Shown: one piece after another, positions 36,805 to 50,038 of the stretch
How the letters are laid out: the number at the start of each line of letters is the position of its first letter
How positions within the stretch are numbered: the first letter of the stretch is position 1
NCBI GenBank assembly: GCA_033980235.1
Contig: CM067068.1
Span: 1,523,001-1,587,000 of the forward strand
Length of the DNA: 64,000 bases
Direction: 5' to 3'
From: Diadema setosum
Lineage: Eukaryota > Echinodermata > Echinoidea > Diadematoida > Diadematidae
Position numbers and translations under genes: made by a program
Notes under the pieces: model-generated
Databases searched by the model: none
What the model saw: the letters and a program-made list of their open reading frames with translations, nothing else
What the model was told of the DNA's origin: nothing

Positions 36805-38191
36805 TTAACGAACAATTATTATCTCTCTCACGGCCGGGATAACTACATTAATTTAATATAATGCGATAATGTTTTATCTAACACTTTACACGAAAAGGTG
36901 CAATTTATGAAAGCGGGCAAGGATAGTGTAACGTACTATTTCCTTGCAAATGACGTAATTTTGAAAGTCGGGAGTACTATTTGCACAAAGGACATGTTAC
37001 TTAATGACGGAAGACTTTTAATGATTAGCTTGGTCGTTACATTATGCTATTTTTTCCATATCAACTTAGAATGTGTATAATCACCATGTAATGGACGCCG
37101 CTTTCGCAGTATATCAATATGTCGTATTAAAAGTTGAAAATAAATGAACCCATTAAAAAAGACAATAATGGAGCATAATAAATGTCGTAGCCTGATCAGC
37201 CTCAGAGCATAAAATGATGTTTAAATATTGTAGATGTAATGCCATGTTTGTGCTATTAAGCCTCGGTGTAGAATATGAATCAGTATTTCATGCGCGCTCG
37301 CGCACACACAAACACACACACACGTATACATTAATGGTTCAAACCACAGGTATTGAATAACCGATGGGTTTTGTGGCTGCTGATATTTGAGCATTCATTT
37401 AATTGTCATATTGTTCAGAAAACATCGTCTTAAATCGCCCAAAGTCCAATTAAAGTTACAATACAAGCGGCGTCAACCAAAGATTTTGTAAATTCAAATA
37501 TGAAAGACTCATAACAGTATACTAATATCAATATAGATACAAGTGTTATAACTTCCGTAGCTTCTTAATAGCCATCCTAAAATATAAACATGTAAATAAA
37601 TGTAGTATAAACAACAAAATTTGTTTTTCCAGGCAAATCGGAGTTCAGTGCAATTCAATTTACTTCGAAGTATTTGTTCTACTTTTTTTCTTATACTGGT
37701 CACCTAAATGTAGTTAAGATATGCACTTAAGGGTTGGCAAAATGCAGCAAACTAAGATTAAGTTATAGCCCTTTATACCTCCCAAGTATTTGCGTACAAT
37801 CCATTTAATACACCTTACTTTCGTGCAACGAAGTTTTTGTAATGATTTTACTTTGATCTACGCACAGGGAGGGATACACACAATCTCATGAATTATTCAA
37901 CACTCGCTAAAGTCTGATCAAATTATATCAACTTAGCATTTCAGCGGGTGGGTAAATTTGTTGGTAAGTACCGCTATGGGAACGGTACGTCTGTTGGCGA
38001 TGGATGCTATTTTCTTAGCAAATTGTGTCCTAAAATTGAAGACTGTTTTCGCACACTGTGATTTCAGCAAAGCCACGGCGGTTGTTCATGACGTTAGAGC
38101 GGGCTGAAAATGTAGGTCAGTGTGGTTACATGCTGCCGCTGGCCAAAGCCAACGATCATGACTAGCAATGCGGGATATAACTCAGTGCTTT
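36805..38191. other. No gene recognised
   Basis: AT-rich unique DNA with a short interrupted CA run near 37303-37324. Confidence 0.5.
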
Positions 38192-38430
38192 CAGGCCCGT
38201 TTGCCAGCAGCTCAAAAAATAACAGAAATAAAAAGAAAAACAATGAGTCGCAGATCCCCCACCCCTGTTTGAAAAAAAAAATGAAAGGGGGTTATAGTAG
38301 TACAATGAAATAAAATATAAAAGATGCACAGGGGAGCCCTTTTTTTTTTTCTTGTCAGCCGATTAAACCCGGAAGTGGTCCATTTTTTCTAATTCTGAAC
38401 CCTCCCATAAAAATTCTAGTTACGGGCCTG
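38192..38430. mobile_element. Short DNA element with CAGGCCCGT / ACGGGCCTG ends
   Basis: CAGGCCCGT at 38192-38200 is matched by ACGGGCCTG at 38422-38430, a 9-bp perfect inverted repeat. Such ends are common on hAT-like MITEs. The 239-bp body is non-coding, with A-, G- and T-rich patches. The flanking 8-mers do not match, so the target duplication is lost or the left end is altered. Confidence 0.55.
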
Positions 38431-40293
38431 ACTTTAGTGATGAATGCTGATAGATCCACAGACGATGTAGATACTATTATACACTCATGAACGTACATCT
38501 TTACCCGTCTTGGGTAAATTCTTCCTGTCTTTCTAGCCAGCTACTCATGTGCTCATACTATAGCACATTGCCCCTTATGAATCCAGCAGCAATTTGTGCT
38601 TTATTCGTGATACCTTTATGTTATGCATTTGAATCTTTCATCTTTCATCTGTAATTTTTATTCTTATTTTCTTAAAAAGTCTTTCACGAATGCATGAACC
38701 AGTCAATCAATTCATCAGACGGTGAATCAACCCACCAAGAAACGCTGTATAGACATATTTATCCTTGCCCAGTCATGAAACTTTCTTGTGTTGTTCCTTC
38801 ACGTAGGCTTTCAAACAAAGACGATTCCTCCCTTACCCCTATTCGATGAGCACCTGCGTTGCTAGGTAACCAACACTTCCATCAAACTAGGGAGATCATG
38901 AGTGTATCCATCTCGCTGGCTCGACTCATCGTCCGTACAGGGCGTGATGTGGTTGTTATTTTTCTTTTCCCTTCGGATTGAAAGACAACCAGTCACAGAC
39001 CTTGCCCTCTTTCAGTCTTTTTTTCTCTCTTCCCCATTTCCGGCTTGGTTCTCCCTCTCCTGTAACCCAGATGTAGACAGCCGATCGATAGGCTCATCAG
39101 GCAGTGTGACAAGATGGAGGAGTCAATCTTCCAGATTATCGATTAACCATTACCCTCTAGCTCTTGAGAAAGTAACGTCTTCAAGGAAATGAGTTGCAAA
39201 AAAATACAAACAAAAAAGAATGATACGGCCAAATGCGACTCCATTTCCCCCGTCAAATTATATACAAAGAGACGGTGTACATAGGATGGATTAAGCAGAC
39301 AGAAGAATATGAAACTTATCTACATTTTATCAAGCGAAAATAAGAAGAGATTTGACTGAGATGGAAAAATAATTCATACTTAACACAAACCGACATCGTT
39401 TGCTTGTATGTTTGCTTTGAAAGATATCGGGTAACAGAGACTGTAATGTTGGCTCAGTATGAATTGTACTACCAACAAACGAGACTGCTCTTCAGCTTAA
39501 AGGAGCTACAACAACCTCGTCGATATAATATATTTTTATACTTTTGTCGTCGTTATCGTTTTTTTTAATGATTGGGTGATGAGGTATAGTGGCAGTTGAG
39601 CGCTCAGAAGAATGCCAAAAGACCAAGCTTTGCTCTTGCAAAGCTCAACAAAACTAACTTGTCACATTAAAATGGCGATTCAGTTAATGGGGCCATGCGA
39701 GACGAATGGTAGCACAAATTTAAAAATGTAAAACGATAAGCTAATGTTCTGCAACTTTGCGTTGTTATTCCAGATTGTTTTTTTTTTATAATATATGCTT
39801 ATATGGCAATCAACCCTTCAATGCAATGCTCAATTCATTCATCGGAAAGAAAATTATCAAATTATGTGGGTTAAAAACATTAGCAAGATTAAGAACAAAC
39901 CAATAAGAAGTGGAGCAAAATTGAGCTATTTCCATCTCAGATTTGGTAGACGATTTTGATACACCATAGATTCTGGTAATGTCTCCTGTCGATCTGTATC
40001 TCTCTTAGTATATACCGTGCTACAGTTTCAAAAGAATTACCAAGGGGATCTATCAGATCAAAACGCATAAAATAATAGAAATTGCATGAAATTATTCTCT
40101 TGGAGCTTCAGATAGCTGCTATCTTGCAATCTTTGTGTTTCAGTTACAATACCGCAGGAAAAATAGGGTTAGGTCACCATGGCTGGTACGTGTCTATACC
40201 CTAGAACAACAAGCAATCACAGGCATGGTGCTTAAAGGAAGGAATGACCGAGGCCAGTCTAGCTAGAAAGCCCTCCCATCACCCGCTCTGATA
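38431..40293. other. No gene recognised
   Basis: Unique sequence. A 96-codon plus frame at 38902-39192 has no domain or splice support. Confidence 0.5.
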
Positions 40294-40372
40294 AGGGCTC
40301 GCGTGGCACGAATGGTAGGTCATCGCATTACGTCTTCCCGTAATTAGTGTCAGTTCAAATTTACTCTCCCGT
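40294..40372 (+). mobile_element. Degraded tRNA-like sequence (SINE head or tRNA relic)
   Basis: GGGCTCGCGTGGCACGAATGG resembles an acceptor/D-arm with an A box. ATTACG...CGTAAT (40327-40342) forms an anticodon-like stem, and CAGTTCAAATTTA (about 40351-40363) is a decayed B box. The spacing fits a tRNA, but the acceptor stem does not close. No SINE body or tail is visible. Confidence 0.4.
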
Positions 40373-42391
40373 CCAATCAATGAGGTCTGTATGAAGATGT
40401 ATGCAATTTAGTGTGTTTCTTTATTTTCGGCCGTTTCAGGCAGTTGCTACGCATAATCAGGATGGTATAGAATCACTCTACAAACTGAAAGTTTAAAGGG
40501 GAAAGCGTATTTAACATCAAATAAAATAAAGATGGTCTCTGTGATGTACATTGCAGAATTAAGATCACGTTGTACGCGGGAAAAAAACAACAACAAAAAA
40601 CCAACACACACATGACAGTGACATCACAAGTATACTTGTCGGCTTGTACCAATTTCCGATCTCTGATCATATCAGTATTGGTGGTCGATAATTTACCCCT
40701 AATTTCCTGAATAAGTCATTGATAGAAGGGCTTTATGACGTCATTTATTCACAATGATTTTTTCATCCTCAATGCCAACGTCAGTGATCACATCACACAT
40801 TGCCCAGTCACACATAGTCACAGTATCACCACCCTCCTCGCTCGAGTGAAGGGTTATTGCTGAAAAAAAAATACTGAAAACAGATGCACATAGAAGTCAA
40901 AGGTCGTTTTTGTGGATATTGTTCTTGTTCTTGTTGTGATTATTCTCGGTTTGATACTGCTTTATTTCGTGTTTTCTTTTGATTACAAAGTTGTACAGTA
41001 TACAGGTTTGATGCAATGACATCTAATTGATGTCTATGGAATTACTGCCAATAGAATTATATCCTGACTGGCATACAAAACTGATCGTATCTCATGATAT
41101 TAACATAAATCTTTACGTTAATACAACGTTGACATAATTTTTTTTTTTTCATTGAACCTTACTAAGAACAATGATAAATGATGCATCATTGTTTCTGTCA
41201 ATAATCTGGTCAACAAAAACAACGACAAAGCGGCCTGGTATAACTGGGTCAGGTCTATTAGGTATGTCGGGAACCGGAAGAACGTCCGTGACTTTTCCGC
41301 GATATTAACTCCGTCCCAACGACAATCAGGATCGCATCGCGATTGTTTCTCCTCGTCTGCTTGGGAATCGCATCGCTCCGTGCTGTGTTCGCTTCAGACC
41401 TAATCAGTCCGGAGTCGGCTACATTAATTTGTGTGCGCTTCACGTCAGGGCTGATTTGCCTCTTATTTATTTCAAATCAGACGACATGATTCGCGATCAC
41501 AAAATCGCTGTATTTACCAATCCCGTCACAGAGTTTACTCGTTTCACTCGCGTGCCAAAATCAGTTAGCGTCAACGCTCTGCCAAACGCAGTCTGGGATT
41601 GGAGATTGCAAAAGAGCAGACGATCCATGTCCTCGGTGATATCGATGTTTACCGAGAGATACTTTCACGCGCGTATTGGCAATTTCCCTGGGTCGGATAG
41701 CTTTAATCATGGTGATCAAATCCAGATACAAACTGCCACCACCGCAAATCAAGCGTCAAATGCGATTGCGCACCAGACGTTTGCCGTTATAATGGCCGAA
41801 TGAAGAGGGGATATTGATCACACAAATCGGATGATTCATAATGCTTAGCCAAGAAAGCATGAATGGATATTAGGTAAATCAAATTTTGATTCACACATTC
41901 CTCAAGTCGCCGCAGTTAATTATCATGAAAGATGTGAAATATGGTTGATAAACATTATTGACAGGTAACGGGTTTTGTGTGACAGGTGTATACTGGTCTA
42001 CTGAGCAGTATACTTGACTGGAAAGCATTGTTGAGACAAAATACGGTGGGTATCGATATTTACAGGGATTGTGCAGTATTGGTGGAGGCGAGGATTAGGC
42101 TTTTAACTTTTTGTGAGATACCAAGAAACCATTTATGAAATAGTACAGAGCATACCATGCTGGGACGAATTCAAATTTTATTTGATGAAAATCGGTTTTG
42201 GTATGGCTGAGACATCCAAAAACAAAGTAAAATAAAGCGATAATAATAAAAGGTGGGTCGCACCTTTTATTAGGATTGCACTATTTTGCGTATCTTGGCC
42301 ATCTAAAAAACAATTTTCGTCAAATAAACGTTGAATTCCTCTTGGAATTACATGCTCCTTCATATTTCATAGGAGGTTTCTCATTATCTTA
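40373..42391. other. No gene confirmed; CpG-richer island at 41255-41805
   Basis: A palindromic CRE lies at 40736-40743. From 41255 to 41805 the DNA is clearly richer in CpG (repeated GCGATC/ATCGCG words) and carries frames on both strands, the longest 124 codons plus. None has a domain I recognise. If the GABA-B gene is intact this would be intronic and could be an enhancer. Confidence 0.4.
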
Positions 42392-42403
42392 CCCCCCCCC
42401 CCC

Positions 42404-42434
<31 letters not shown>

Positions 42435-42436
42435 TT
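42392..42436. repeat. C12-A15-(AT)n compound repeat
   Basis: Twelve C, fifteen A, then about nine AT units. It shares the C-run/A-run junction with 51741 and 63823. Confidence 0.95.
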
Positions 42437-42915
42437 AGAAGCCTGAAGTTAGGTCTCAACCAAAACTATACGATCCCTTTAATATAATTGTGTGGCTTGA
42501 TGTGATTTTCTACACATAGGAATGTGAGGAAAAAATCGGATACAACTGGTTTTAATCTACGTTCTACATCGGCTTGTCATTGGATGTCGGGCCACCACTT
42601 TTTAAGAAATTATATGTTTTTGGTAGCTCGATAGTGTGTACATTGTTTTAATATGTTTTTTTTTCCTTCAAAAAAAGGGGGAGAATAACTTATGGCTCAA
42701 TCAATATTTCATGAATATGTGGTGTCATGGAAAATCATGTGTATGCCTCAATTCAGTGTTCAATAATATTAGACTTTTTGAAGTTTGATTATTCAGAGTA
42801 AGTGGTAATTGACGCCCCCCCCCCCCTTATACCTGCTAATTTCCTTAAAATATTCAAGGTTTATTATAGTTTCTTAATGTTGTATCAAATGATCTTATTT
42901 TTAGTTTCTCTATAT

Positions 42916-42922
<7 letters not shown>
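42437..42922. other. No feature beyond short homopolymers
   Basis: AT-rich with a T run near 42655-42663 and a C run near 42815-42826. Confidence 0.5.

Positions 42923-42992
<70 letters not shown>
42923..42992. repeat. Compound (CT)n-(AT)n microsatellite
   Basis: About 17 CT units (42923-42956), then about 18 AT units. Confidence 0.95.
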
Positions 42993-42997
<5 letters not shown>

Positions 42998-44205
42998 CAT
43001 AGTTGATTGGTATGCATTTTACGTGATGAATGTATTCGTTTCTGTTCTTTTTCTCATTCAGGTTTTCTTGTTTCTTGGGCTTGAATTCGTAACTTAATAT
43101 TTTGTTTTCATTTACCTTCCCATTACCAATTTTAGAAGTGAGGAAAAGGAGATGGCTGACCCATAATTCCGTGACCTATACGAGTTCTAAAGGCATTCCA
43201 AGGCACACCCCCCCCCCCATCATCTCAATCACTCCACACGATCCATTCCCAAGGCAAGTATATCATTATGATACGGACCCTTCGAATGTGCAAAGGAGTG
43301 TTATCTTAACGCTTAATCAGAGGAGGTCCTCCGTTCTCCCCGTAGCAACGCATCCGTCCTTCCCCTCCCTTGTTACCATCTCAAGATCAGAGGCAGATAT
43401 CAACTTATCAGTGGCAGCGATCGCAGCTAGCGTGCAATGGTCAAAATAGTTGCAGCTCTTCTCGGATAATGAGATCTCCAGTCTTTGTGTTTGTGTGTTT
43501 GTGTGTGTGTGTGTGTTAGATAGAAAGTGTGCATGTGTGTATCTTTTTTTTTTTTTAACTCATTGATGAAAGGAATAATTCCGATGGAGACCAGTCAAGC
43601 GAGATATACCACCACTATAAAAGGTCGTGGACATCGATAACGAGATGTATGTGTGTATGTGTGCTTTATGGCTATTCTTGATGTATGAAGTTATCTGCAT
43701 TGCACCCGCTGTAATTAAGTTTGTCCAGTACTGTATATCTGGTCCGGTGGCATTACAGACATCTATACAACATTTACAACTATCACTCTTCTACACTCTA
43801 TCATTGTTAATTGTTACAAAAGTAAAGCCGTTGTGCAGATGCACAGGTCGTCTTTTCGTGGAGTTTTCTTTGTTATTGTTCAACAGTCTCTTCAAATCTT
43901 TAAGACTTTGATATCTTGTTCTTATTTTTTCTTTGTTCAGTACTTCTCTTTGTATTTTTCCTAATGTAGCATAAGTGTATGGTCACTCGGAGCACGTTTC
44001 ATCTACATTGTAGGTGGTTACAAGTTGAAATAATATGTGAAATAACACATTTAGGGTATATTAGTGCAACATTGAGCTAAGTTAGTCCATCTACACGCAA
44101 TATTTGTTCAGCTAAAAGCTCAAATGACTCGTGTGGCTTTTAGCGTTTTAAGGATTGTTTTTGCAGACTTTCCTCAATGTTCCTAAGTGTAGAAAGTGAG
44201 CTCAC
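42993..44205. other. Probable start of intron 1 of the GABA-B-like gene (minus strand); otherwise no feature
   Basis: Directly downstream of the receptor exon on the minus strand. It holds a C run near 43206-43217, an interrupted GT tract near 43492-43532 and a T run near 43544-43557. The 115-codon plus frame at 43102-43449 crosses the C run and is probably chance. Confidence 0.5.
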
Positions 44206-44634
44206 CTGGGTGTCGTTGTAGTACATGATCAGACGATGTCCTTCTAGAACTTGTTGTTCATTCACGTGGTTTAACGCTAGGCATGCTGCTTCCACATCTA
44301 CCCTGCCATTTACGAACGAAGACTGAGATAGCGGGAACAGGCCGCCGATGAAAATATTCCTCAGGTTGGAGGAGTTTCCAGTGGCTCCCATATCCGTGGC
44401 AAAATCCTTCCTCAGTAAATCCACACAATTCTCCGTGGAGGTCGTTTCGATCCCACAGCAGCTTCTCTGATACAAGCCCACCGGCACCGTGGTCGAGCTG
44501 GCTGCCCGAGAGCCGGGGGCCTGTCGACTGAGCGCCCAGCAAGTTATTACCACGCAGATCCAGCGCCACGTTGAAAGTTTTGGCATTTTATGTTTTAAGT
44601 TCCGCAACCATGGTAACGCACAAAGCCCGCTCAT
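44206..44634 (-). CDS. GABA-B-type (class C) GPCR, first coding exon (partial gene)
   Basis: This exon encodes the N-terminus of a metabotropic GABA receptor-like protein, an extracellular ligand-binding, G-protein-coupled plasma-membrane receptor. From the ATG at 44634 it gives 143 residues. A second ATG (residue 17, 44586) directly precedes a typical signal peptide: basic start, hydrophobic core WICVVITCWAL, then small residues. It may be the true start. An in-frame TAA at 44701-44703 limits the 5' end. After a variable linker with cysteines comes IFIGGLFPLS, then ACLALNHVNE and LIMYYNDTQ. This is the first beta-strand, helix and second strand of the Venus-flytrap (ANF_receptor) fold; family members continue with CDPG. 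Putative N-glycosylation sites are NSS and NDT. The exon ends exactly on CAG before GTGAGC (donor at 44205/44204, phase 0). The seven-helix part is not in this exon, and no following exon was recognised. Assignment to subunit 1 or 2 is not possible; another class C or natriuretic-peptide-receptor-like protein is less likely. Confidence 0.85.
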
Positions 44635-46289
44635 CTTGAAGTTGATTTCACAGGGAAAGGGAACGAAAAAGAGTCGCAGAGTTCCAGAGAGCAGACTAAT
44701 TTAGTGTAGAGGCGCTCGATCGGTTGCCAAAGTCGAACAAAACAAGACGGAATATCACCTCGGTCGTCTGCGGACGCCATCGTCTGGTAAAATGCGCCAC
44801 CCTCGTGCTCGCCATACGCCAGCTCATTGATTTGTGGGCGTGTACTGAGATGAAGTGCGCGACCATTGCACACAAGCTCCTTTGTGTATGAGCGTGTGCG
44901 TTTATTTTGAGTAGGTATGTGGTACAGATAATGCTTAGGAGCTTGTGCGACTCATAATTTGCGCGTCCGTATTTGATTAAGCTCTATGTTTGTATAGAGC
45001 ATCAATTGTATGGCTGTCAGCGCACGCACAGAAACCTGACGGCAAGCCAGATTCAATTTGCTTTCACTGCAAGAAGTAGACCGCGTCACCAAAGGGCATA
45101 GCTTTGCTTCACGCACAATAAATATGCAACGAGGAGCTAGTTTTACTGTTCCCGATTTTCATATAAGCTTCTTTTCCAAGAAAATACATCTTGCCTGCAT
45201 GCTCCGAGATATTGATGTAACCTGACTTTGTTGAACTGAATAAAACCATATTGAATGTATAGAGTGATTCGAGATAATATCGAAGGCATTAGTCCTACAT
45301 GCGCTGGTATACAATTTTACTCTTTCATCTGTTAACCATGTTAATTTTTTTTTTTTTTGGTGCAAAAGTGATGGCATAGTATGTGCAGACGTACTTATCA
45401 CTTATAATGCTAACAGTAAACTTACTCTTGAGTCTTCCACAATAGTTGTGGCACTCATAACTCTGAACCCCAAAACATTTGAAAACGCACAAACAAACAA
45501 AAACAAACACATAAACAGACAAACGAATAAGGCACCTTTAATAAAAATAAAGACGTATTTGCTATATCGGACAGTACAATAATATTCGATATGGAGAACG
45601 AACATTTGCATATAGTGCATCTACTTTATGATGTAATCTTCTTCAGAATGTACTATATTAATACTTTAAAGTTCATCCCTAATGTTTACATACATGTAAT
45701 GCTAAGTACGCTGGTGTGGGTACAAAATCTGAGCCCTGGATTTTCGCATTGGGCCGAACTCATACCGGGATCTATTATACTAGAAATAGTCCAGAGCAGC
45801 ATTAACGGTGTCCTGATGTTCCTTCATTCATTGTCAAAAACTTTTGATTTTGTCTTTTATGAGACGTTTTCTATATATATCATATTTGTTTGTTGGGATG
45901 AAAAGATGAAAATACCCACCACCTCAGCCTATTTATGGACAAGCTTTCAAACCCGACATTAGCGGCAACCACGATCTTTTTCGGCATCCGGATTTCAAAG
46001 GTGAATATATGCTTGGGAAGATAATGGCACGTACAAAGCATTAAAGAAGAAGGAGGTTGAGAAGATTTAAAAACCCCGTAAATTACTGCCATGGCTTGAT
46101 ATTCTCTTTGAAATCATCCACGTGTTTCTCCCTCCAGCCATCACATGTCAATGACTACCACGCACAGAAAGGCAGTGCAAATAAAAGGGAAAAAAATGTT
46201 TAAAACAATTGCTGGGATGTCACACCTCTGTCAAATTGCGTTCGTGATCGCGTGACAAAATAGTTGACAGGCATCAATATTCCTTACAT
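44635..46289. other. 5' flank of the GABA-B-like gene; no other gene
   Basis: On the minus strand this is the upstream (5' UTR/promoter) side of the receptor exon. The part next to it (44640-44900) is GC-richer, as expected for a first exon/5' UTR. I see no convincing TATA box. The frames at 45591-45962 (plus) and 45159-45620 (minus) have no domain. Confidence 0.45.
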
Positions 46290-46575
<286 letters not shown>

Positions 46576-46577
<2 letters not shown>

Positions 46578-47511
46578 ACTATATTTTTCTCTCTCCGCCT
46601 GCTTCCTTTGAGGTGGAATGGTCAGAGGGCTGGATACCCTTTGTGAAAGAGAGATCTGCAGCCCCGGATATTAAAAATGCACATCAAGTGTATCTATTAG
46701 TTCTCCTTTTATTTTATGTATTCACTTTGTTATATGGCTGTGTGTATGTGTGCGTGTGAATGTGTGTGTGTGTATGTATGTGTGTGTATGTATGTCTGTC
46801 TGTGCGTGTGCGTGTCAAGCTATGTTGATCAGGTTGATCAAGATAGCTTTTTCTGAGATTTACGCAGAGTTTTTATAGCACTTTAGTATACATGGTTTGA
46901 TTTGATAGAATTAATCTGATTGTCACTTTTCAAAAGTCTAATGATTTGTTTGTTTGTTTGTTTGTTTGTTTTTTATAATCTCAATCAACACTACTTTGGA
47001 AGAGAAGGAAATTTCATTGGCGTGTAGTAAAACAGTATGACTACGTAAAGATTACAATCATATTGACGGATCAGAGAAGAAGCTCCCCCGCAAGCCAAGG
47101 TGTGCACATTCATGACATTTACACTGGAAGCATTATTACCTTTATTAAAGTTTCTGAGAATGTATATCACTCCATACCAAGAATCTGACACATGACACGA
47201 AAGTAACATTCTCGATGTTACATTTTCAGAAAGTTGCAAACTAAGAATCAAAGGAAGGGGGGGGGGGGAATAAATCATCATGTGCCGCATACCGCAAGAG
47301 TTTGCAACGCGTATAGATTCAAGACGACGAGATAGATATTTGATTATGAAACCATATTTACCAATCTGACAATTCAAACGCGATGTGTTTATTACAGGCT
47401 CGCGTACACGTGAGAGGAATTTTTATCGATTACCCAATACGAAGATTCCGGATATTAATAACGCTCGAGTCTACACGGCAAGAGATTGAGATCACGTGAC
47501 TTCCCAGGTAC

Positions 47512-47514
<3 letters not shown>
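46576..47514. other. No gene recognised
   Basis: Interrupted GT tract (46737-46812), (GTTT)n at about 46947-46972 and a G10 run near 47258-47268. The 128-codon minus frame at 46991-47377 crosses the G run and has no domain. Confidence 0.5.

Positions 47515-47566
<52 letters not shown>
47515..47566. repeat. (GA)n microsatellite
   Basis: About 26 GA units with one AA interruption. Confidence 0.95.
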
Positions 47567-47990
47567 CGGGATGTAAATAAATCATTTTTACATAGTAGGC
47601 GCATAACGCGAGATGAGCAAGAGGGTAAGGTATATTATTATCTATCAGACATGAACACATATTTGCAGGTAACTTGAGAACACTATTACAAAGTTATAGA
47701 CTTATTGTTGAAATAAATAGAAAAAAGGACAAAGCAGAGATGAACAGACGAAAACACACTGTGAGCACTTGACCATGTGGAGGTATAAAATGAATAAGAT
47801 ACGGAAGCGCATAGACTGTAGCGAGACTTTGTTTGATATTACACCTTTTTTTTAATAACTGATTGGGGGTGACGAAGTATTACCACATTGGTTGACTCTT
47901 TGGTATACGTAAGGATTGTGTGTTGTTTATGCTATTCGCGTGTCTCTGTTATGTGTGTTTGTATACTTGCGTGTGTGACTTTTGGGTAAT
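47567..47990. other. No feature recognised
   Basis: Unique AT-rich DNA. Confidence 0.5.
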
Positions 47991-48006
47991 GGTGTGTGTT
48001 TGCGTG

Positions 48007-48041
<35 letters not shown>
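47991..48041. repeat. (GT)n microsatellite
   Basis: GT units with TTGC and TT interruptions. Confidence 0.9.
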
Positions 48042-48042
<1 letters not shown>

Positions 48043-49958
48043 TATATGTGTTTTTTGTTTGTGTGTTATACTTGTAGGCCCCATGATAGTTTCAAGACCT
48101 GCTGCACCAAAATGCATATTGTCCTATCAACCTCTGAGGCAAGGGTTTTTTTTTCTTTTTTTTCACAACCTTTCACTTGATTTCCGTTTATTTCTCAAGT
48201 ACCCAGCATCATTCCAAGTGGTACAAAACAAATCTGGTCCACGTGGTATGTTATATAAATATCCTCACTGAATGAGTTAAGTATCTATTATGGGGATTGC
48301 GTGTATCTTTGATACTGGCCCATCATTGCGACTTAACTGAGGGAAACAATAAACGATGCATTCCTGTCATTAAAAAAAGCTTTCAACAAACAAAGAGACG
48401 ATCGCTGTTAGTTTTGCCTTGTGATGAGTGACAATAAAACCAATAAAAAGGTTAGCTAGATCCTTTGATGCAATGCAAACGTGATGGGTGTGTGTTGACA
48501 GTTGGTTAAGAGACACAATTTCCGGCGTTAATGGATGTTATTTTCTCGTCGCAATGTTAACCCGGAAGGACTAGCTCCATTATGGGGAATGGCCCCTGGC
48601 AAATTTCTATTTATTGTACTGTTTCGGCTGTTTGTTTACTTCTCTTGATGAAACACAGAAACGCCTTCATTTACTGGAAAAGACACCAGGATCCTTAATG
48701 AAGCGATGACGTTGTATCTTTTGTGGAAATTTCAAAAATGGAAATTAGAAACAATAACCATTTCGTGTTCAATGCACATACTTATCCATGTTGCAGACCA
48801 AGCTATCAAAGGCGAGCTCACATTTAGAGGACAGTACTGTAAAGGGCAATGGGCGACACGCACAATGTAAGTCTCATATTCATCTAGATTGGTTCTACAT
48901 GACATGCTTATGTTATGACCGACTAGTAAAATTCAAAATGATAATGTATACCTACATCACGTGATGAGGATGCTCAAAATCGTTTCTCCATGATGGTGGC
49001 ATCGTTATCGCATACAAAGCACCCACACAATGGAAAATCCAAACTATGTCACTTTCTCTTCCATTTCTATAAAAAACATACTTTGTATTTCTTGCTTTTG
49101 ATGCAACAATTATTATGTGGTAAAATGATAAATGATTGATTTGACGACGGAATTATGAAAATGAAAAAGGAAATTCGTTGAAATTGCGACATTTCACGGA
49201 CAAGAATGTGTAAGGACAGATACTGTTCGCATCTTTTGTCCAATCAACGTGTGGGCATTGGACGCCATGTTAGATGATTTATCTGCCTTTCAAAGATTAT
49301 AATTATTAGTCTTAGAATGTCCAGAAACTGTACCATCTTCCCTGACGTTATCCATTGCTGCATTACAGTTATAAATTCTTTCCGTAGTTGATTTCTACTT
49401 TAAAGACGCCAATTGGCATTTTAGCGCTCCAAAGCAAAAGCCTAATGGACAGGGTCGAAGAGCCAGGGAAATTCAATTGGGCCTGTGTTTGTTTGATACC
49501 ATGGCAACGTGACGGCTTCATTCAAACCAACAAAGGGCTCAATGATTACCCTCTATTCGAGACTGCACTTTTCTTGAGCACTTATGGCGAGCACTGTTAA
49601 CAACCCAAATAATTATAGGTTTTAAACACTATCAAGTAAAGATTTTATGTTGGCCATTTTAACTCAACCACACCCTAAAAAGGGCCAAGCACAATAAAAT
49701 ACTTTTGCTAATGGCTGTAATGTGAATGACGTATGTTGCCCTAAAAACATGTTTGCCGCCAGAATGAAATACCCTGCATTCACATCTACAGACGATAATG
49801 TTCAATCGAGAGGCTGGAGGAGTTTTAGGTTTTTGTTTGTTTGTTTGTTTGTTTTAATCCCTTCATTATTTGAGACGAAAATATGATAAATGTGAAGGGA
49901 TTGAAGTATTCATCATTTAGATTTTCGTTGACAGAAAGTTTCGATGCACTTTACATAT

Positions 49959-49962
<4 letters not shown>
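48042..49962. other. No gene recognised
   Basis: Unique AT-rich DNA with (GTTT)n at about 49833-49854. No frame with a recognisable product. Confidence 0.5.

Positions 49963-50037
<75 letters not shown>
49963..50037. repeat. (AT)n microsatellite
   Basis: Over 30 AT units, preceded by ATAC words. Confidence 0.95.

Positions 50038-50038
<1 letters not shown>

Noticed and set aside
43102..43449. 115-codon plus-strand frame with an acceptor-like start
   Set aside because: It crosses a run of about 12 C and shows no domain or donor.
44258..44569. Second minus-strand frame over the receptor exon
   Set aside because: Shadow of the receptor frame; it lacks the receptor motifs.
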